64,000 nt of DNA from Cadophora sp. MPI-SDFR-AT-0126 (lineage: Eukaryota > Ascomycota > Leotiomycetes > Helotiales > Ploettnerulaceae): positions 1,674,001 through 1,738,000 of the forward strand of contig JAGMVK010000004.1 of the NCBI GenBank assembly GCA_020747065.1, given 5' to 3'. A program made the translations under genes and the position numbers. The first letter of the stretch is position 1. Each line of letters starts with the position of its first letter. The notes below the pieces were generated by a model. The model ran no database searches and was not told where the DNA came from. It saw nothing but the letters and a program-made list of their open reading frames with translations. This document shows, in pieces, positions 59,227 through 64,000 of the stretch.

Positions 59227-61611
59227 ATGTCCGCCGATCCCCAAAACGACTTCAAAGTGACGAAAGCCGAGGGTCGGGAAGTCGACTTGAACAAAGAGGC
59301 AGTACGTAAGTCATTGGGCCTGTCATTGAGAAAATGCTCACTTGTCTGGTGTAGAACGAAACGGGGATTGCGAGCGGAAATCCCGCAGAACAAAAGGCGG
59401 AGGACAAATCCTTAGTCTGGAAACAAGACCTTCGAATCGTACCTCTCTGCGCAGCCATATATCTCCTTTGCTACCTAGATCGCTCAAACATCGGTACAAT
59501 ATGTTCAAATTGTTCCTGGTGACACGGGCTAATCATGTGCAACAGGCAATGCCAAAACTCTGAACGCCGTTGCCCATAATGATCTCCTTTCGGAGACGCA
59601 CATGACGAATTATCAATATATGTGAGCGAGCTGAATCCCTCGGATTCGATATGATAGCTGATTGTAGCAGAATCGCTTTGATGGTATTCTTAATCGCATA
59701 TGCCATTTTCGAGGTTCCTTCCAACTATCTCCTGAAAAAGCTGAGTCCAAGTAAATGGATCTCATTCCTGATGTTTTCATGGTATGTCATATTCGTCGAT
59801 TAAGTACAACCGCCAATGACTCACTATCTATCAAAGGGGTGCTATCACCATCGGCCTAGGTGGCGTTCAGAACGTTGCCGGTGTGACAGCAGTCCGTTTC
59901 ATTTTGGGCATGTTCGAAGCTGGTTCGTTCATCCTTTTCTGGCCAGGAAACTGCTCGTATATAACAGTCGATAGGTCTCTTTCCAGGTCTTGTGTACTAT
60001 TTGACCTTCTGGTATCGAACTGATGAGAGATCCATCCGAGTTGCGTTCATCTTAGCCTCCGCAACTCTCGCCGGTGCATGTAAGTCCTTACTTCTCCCTG
60101 CTTCATCGTTGACTTGAGGCATGCTTCTGCGCTATCGGAGAGGCTCGGCATGAAGCTGGAAAGGTCCCTGGCTAATACCGCGTGCAGTCGGCGGTGCCAT
60201 TGCTTATGGCGTGTAAGTGGTAATCGTATTGCCCCACCCTATTGAGGACACAAAATACAGGCGGATCGTCTTTGAGTTTGACTGACACGGAGGCTGCCAG
60301 TGGCCATATGAATGGCACGCATGGTCTATCGGCATGGCGATGGCTATTCATTCTCGAGGGTATACCTTGTGGGTTGCTCCCTTTTAAGTGTTTCGAAATC
60401 TTCAACATTCGAGATGAGACAATTGCTGATTTCACTATCACCTTAGCGTGCTTGTCAGCGATCTTTGTCTACTTCCTCCTCCCAGATTACCCAGAGACTG
60501 TGAGGTGGTTGAGCGCAGATGAAAAGGCGCTGGCGACATCTCGATTGGAATCTGAAGGATCCCACGGGCATGACAAGAGCTTGACCTGTAAGTCCTTCTG
60601 GCTGGAGCCATCACCTATATTTTGTTTGTATCAGGATTATTGTGCAACCGAAAGTGCTCTAGAAATGGGAGTATCAAGGCAATCATTGACTTTTCGTATT
60701 CCGCAGGGACTCAGACAAAAGACACATTGACTGATTGGCGGCTGTATGCTCACTATGCAGTCTGTCTCAACCCACTCCCGCACATTTGACCGAACTTACA
60801 TTGATAATTAGATCTATTTTGGCATTTCAACTCCATTCTCCAGCCTATCACTTTTCACTCCAAGCATTACTGCTGGTCTAGGATTCAAGGGACTCACCTC
60901 ACAGCTGATGACTGTTCCTCCATATGCCGTTGCTTATGTTGTTACCATCCTAGCATCATATTCGGCAGATCATTTCAATGCGTGAGTCTCGCCGGATACG
61001 CAAAGTCAATGAAATTTCTGATCGTAGGTAGACGTGGTATTCACGCAGCTATCTTCTCAACCATCGGTGCAATTGGATTTCTCGCCTCAGCAGTTCTTCC
61101 CCCTAATGCTTACCACGTGAGTCGAGTGTTGCCTTGTCAGGCTTGTCTTGAATGACGTTCTAACCGACCCGTAGTCCCGCTATGGTTGCTTGATCATTGC
61201 TGCATCTGGAGCATTTTCTTGCATTCCTCCACTCCTCGGCTGGCTATCTTCAAATCTTCATTCCACGGGAGCCGTTGGGCTTGCCATTGCAATTAACATC
61301 TCCGTAGGGGCTCCTGGACAGATAGCCGGAGTCTGGATTTACAAAGCCAGTGAAGCAAAGAAGGGATATCCAATTGGTCACGTAGGTACTCCCTCTTCCA
61401 TATTTCTAGATTAGCCAGAATGTTCTAAACTGTCTCGTTTCATTTGATATTCGGGAGAACGTTGGTCCTGACACTTTAGTGGACGAATGCCGGTCTTCTG
61501 TTCTTCGTCGCCGCTGGCAGCATTGCGCTGAGACTTTATTATGGGTTGTTGAACCGTAAAATTGTCAGGGAGGTTAACGTGGGTGAGGCGAAGAGGCTCT
61601 TCAGATACTGA
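59227..61611 (+). CDS. MFS transporter, Dal5/Tna1 (anion:cation symporter) type
   Basis: A plasma-membrane importer, probably for a vitamin-like or small organic anion; the exact substrate is not predictable. Fourteen exons (59227-59301, 59355-59493, 59546-59621, 59671-59781, 59837-59922, 59987-60079, 60188-60212, 60301-60368, 60447-60587, 60707-60759, 60812-60981, 61032-61116, 61175-61381, 61480-61611) give 486 aa. Family blocks are LCYLDRSNIGNAKT in TM1, the TM2 start YEVPSNYLLKKLSPSKW-like, FWYRTDERSIRVAF (loop 4-5), GLSAWRWLFILEGIP, LPDYPETVRWL and the C-terminal QIAGVWIYKASEAKKGYPIGH. About twelve hydrophobic segments are spread over both halves. Exon 4 has a NAGNAG acceptor (TAGCAG). 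The number of introns is high for a 486-residue protein, with exons as small as 25 nt. Confidence 0.93.
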
Positions 61612-62809
61612 AGGTATTGTTGTTGTCGTCGTCAAGCCAGAGCTTTAGGGGCCGATAGTAGATCTTCAGGGCGTTGAGTCGCTTATTTGGGGTTGGAGCT
61701 GGGAGTCAAAACATTTTATTGGCTACCAGTGTCAGTGAACAGCTCTATTACAGCATATCAAACTGGTAGTAATGCTGTCAAGCAGCCTCTCTTTTTCCAG
61801 ATATTGATGCTATGAGGGCAATGGGAAAGATTTTGGCAGGCAGCTCTGCTCAAATCACAGTGGTATGATGTGTACGCAGCGAAACAATCTTGCGCTTGTA
61901 TGTATGTATGTATGTATGCATGTAAACATTGATTGAGGAGTCGGAAGAACAACAGTTATTGGGGGTTGGGAAGATTGGTACTGTCCAATGGTCTGTTCTG
62001 TGCTGTGCTGTCTACTCGTATCACTAATCCCTTCAATTGCGTGCTTGCCTTGTGCTCTCGTCATTGGACCCCATGCTACTCCCGTAGCGCTGACTTTGGA
62101 GGCATATATTAAGGCTATTCCCCGAGCTCGAGAATGCATCACTCCGTCGTCCGACAACACAATGGCCATGGTGCTTCTATGTTATTGTTGCAGTTGCATT
62201 CAACAGTCGGCTTGCTTCGATTGCGACTCAGCCATCAATCCTTTGCCCATTATGATTCCGTTCCAGCCAGCTTCGTGCTGATCTCCGCACGCTGATGCTG
62301 CTGGCCGGGGTCGACAATTAAGATGCTGACAAGCGGAACGCTTTCTGCATGACATCCAACACTTCCCTTGGGACAGACAGACGTCACAATGTTGCCTCGT
62401 TTTCGATCTCTTTCTCTTCCTTCGCTGTTGAAAGAATGTTACCAAACGAAGCTGCTGCCGGCCCAACCTTGACAGGCGGCTCGGACCACGAATGTCTCCG
62501 TCTCTGTCTAGCTCCGGGCACTTTTCTTCTGCAAGCGGGCGAACAATCTCTCCAGGCCAGAAAGCCCACATGTAGACCTCGCATCGCATCGCATGCAACG
62601 CAAGGTACATACTGTAACACAAGTCAAGGCACGGCCAGCCAACACGCAACGGGAGTACAGCCTTGATCACAAGCAATCTATTTCCCTTTGACTCCCTTCT
62701 TATTCCGTGCCAACTGTTTCTCTGATCTTCTCCAACTACCAAATCCTCTTCTGTCCGAGCTTCTGGCTGTCCAGACTTCACAACAGTTTTCTGGCAACCC
62801 GCCGCAGCA
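61612..62809. other. Intergenic region with TGTA repeat
   Basis: No gene supported. A TGTA tetranucleotide repeat lies at 61898-61918. The right end is the promoter and leader of the MAPEG gene. Confidence 0.45.
61898..61918. repeat. TGTA tetranucleotide repeat
   Basis: About five tandem units in the MFS-MAPEG intergenic region. Confidence 0.85.
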
Positions 62810-63373
62810 ATGGCGACCGTCACACTCGATCCCGCCTACGGGTGAGCTTTATCAAATTCCCCAAGCTCCCAGCCAGCAATTGACAGAGAAGCAGATATGT
62901 TCTCCTCGCCGCAGCGTCAACATTCGTCATGAATGCCATCCATACAATAAATACCGGAAAGTACAGAAAGGCAGCGAAGGTCCCTTATCCAGCAGCGTAT
63001 GCCCCCGACTCGCGAACAGACGAAGCAGCCGTCAGGTTTAATTGCGCTCAGCGAGCTCACGCACATTTCATTGAGAATCAAGTCACGGCGTTAGGAAGTT
63101 TGATGCTGGCCGGCCTCCGATTTCCTCTGACCGCAGCAGTCTTTGGTCTAGGATGGAGTGTGTCGAGATATTTCTATATGACAGGGTGAGTGGACGACTT
63201 GAAAGAGAGCGGAAGGATCGTTGCTATCTGGAAGCTTTCGCTGACCTCGACGTAGCTATTCCAAAGGAGGAGATGGCAAGGGCAGATATAATGGCGTCAC
63301 TTTCTGGTTGTTCCAACTTGGACTTTTGGGCCTTACAGGGTACAATGGGCTTGCGATGATTATGGGATGGTAG
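62810..63373 (+). CDS. MAPEG family protein (microsomal glutathione S-transferase 3 type)
   Basis: A membrane enzyme of the ER or mitochondrial outer membrane, using glutathione against lipid peroxides and electrophiles. Three exons (62810-62841, 62895-63185, 63256-63373) give 146 aa, the exact family size, with four membrane spans. Conserved blocks are YVLLAAASTFVMNAI, GKYRKAAKVPYPAAYA, the FNCAQRAHAHFIENQ loop (R-N-H motif in the glutathione site) and SRYFYMTGYSKGGDGKGRYN. The first exon is only 32 nt; the ATG at 62810 has CAGCAATGG context and is the only frame-consistent start. Introns are 53 and 70 nt. Confidence 0.95.
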
Positions 63374-63747
63374 TTGAGAGGGGAAGCTGAGATTGCATGG
63401 GTTGAGTTTTTTTCTACTCTGCCAGAGCTGTACTACGAGCGACACGACATCCGCAGTTTGTAAAGGCCTAGCTGAGAATAGCACGTCCTCGTTCAGGAAC
63501 TTGGCATAGGTTTGCCAAATCAGTTGCATGGTTTGATTACGATGTGTACTAGGTCATGGTGCAAAGAATGCGGCTACCAACTATCCTTCTCGGCATGCCA
63601 AACATCTTAAGAAATATAGTCCAGAAACGCTTACCAAACTAGAAGAACAAGAACTCCTCATAATTCACTATATAACCTACCCAGTCATCAGTATTGTATG
63701 CATATGCAAGCCCAGGCTCCAGAATAGAAAAGTCACTGTCGTAATGC
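63374..63747. other. Intergenic region between convergent MAPEG and polymerase genes
   Basis: No gene is seen; this is the shared 3' flank of a plus-strand and a minus-strand gene. Confidence 0.5.
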
Positions 63748-64000
63748 TTAATCTGTGCATCTCAACGTCGGTTCTCTCCACTCCAAGCCAAGACCAGAAA
63801 AGACCATCTTTTCTTTCTCAAGCATGTCCCGGCCGCCCTTTTCCAGATCAACCCAAGCTCCATCATCAAGTCGCCGAATGCCACTGCTGTCGAACTTGAG
63901 GTTCTTCTCGTGGCGGCAGTATCTCCTGATGTCCATTTCAAACGTGGTTCCTCCAGTCCATCCAACAACAGCACATCCAGCAGTCTTCCAAGGAGTGATC
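63748..64000 (-). CDS. X-family DNA polymerase (Pol IV / Pol lambda type), C-terminal end, partial
   Basis: Fills gaps in base-excision repair and non-homologous end joining. Only the last 83 codons are in the window; the frame is open to the right edge and the start lies outside. The visible part is the thumb domain: GCAVVGWTGGTTFEMDIRRY, then LKFDSSGI, an acidic WVDLEKG stretch and VFSGLGLEWREPTLR just before the stop, the usual order in Pol4 and Pol lambda relatives. No catalytic aspartate is in this fragment, so the assignment rests on the thumb alone. Confidence 0.75.
   Translation of the reverse strand, partial: ITPWKTAGCAVVGWTGGTTFEMDIRRYCRHEKNLKFDSSGIRRLDDGAWVDLEKGGRDMLEKEKMVFSGLGLEWREPTLRCTD

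Overview
This window is nuclear DNA from a filamentous ascomycete (Pezizomycotina). The genes are split by short introns, mostly 41-115 nt, with GTRNGT donors and CTRAC-like branch points. The gene content is fungus-specific: velvet, HeLo, NCS1 permease, cutinase, GH74, a fungal BCS1-like AAA protein and a fungal calpain. The mix of plant cell-wall enzymes with a small secreted cysteine-rich protein suggests a plant-associated or saprotrophic species. A Leotiomycetes relative is my guess, not something I can show. I see no rRNA or tRNA, no transposon ORF, no CRISPR array and no viral gene. All exon boundaries were worked out by hand from frame continuity, splice signals and family conservation.

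Layout. 0-15 kb: malic enzyme (+), a large HeLo / kinase-like / trypsin-like fusion protein (+), arginyl-tRNA synthetase (-) and a divergent velvet protein (-). 14.3-23.5 kb: a gene-poor stretch holding one credible 59-residue membrane micro-ORF. 23.5-31 kb: a BCS1-like AAA ATPase (-), then an NCS1 nucleobase permease (-) divergent from a phytanoyl-CoA-dioxygenase-type oxygenase (+). 32-41 kb: an accessory block of secreted GH74 xyloglucanase, a six-cysteine secreted protein, a cytochrome P450 and a secreted cutinase-family esterase. 43-52 kb: a calpain-like protease, then an Asn/Gly/Ser-rich protein with many Trp-Gly motifs, whose 3' half is thirteen repeat-bearing exons separated by introns that are all in phase 2. 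52-57 kb: compact housekeeping genes (YjbQ-type protein, CFIm25, complex I NDUFS6, MPP6-like exosome cofactor) and a small membrane-protein gene. 59-64 kb: an intron-dense Dal5/Tna1-type MFS transporter, a MAPEG (MGST3-type) protein and the 3' end of an X-family DNA polymerase.

The two loci most worth following up are the HeLo-pseudokinase-protease fusion at 6366-10149 and the WG/GW-rich gene at 48196-51691. The fusion has the logic of a self-contained cell-death effector. The WG gene looks like a protein lengthened by tandem duplication of exon-plus-intron units, and may be an Argonaute-hook platform. Both functions are inferences from sequence only.
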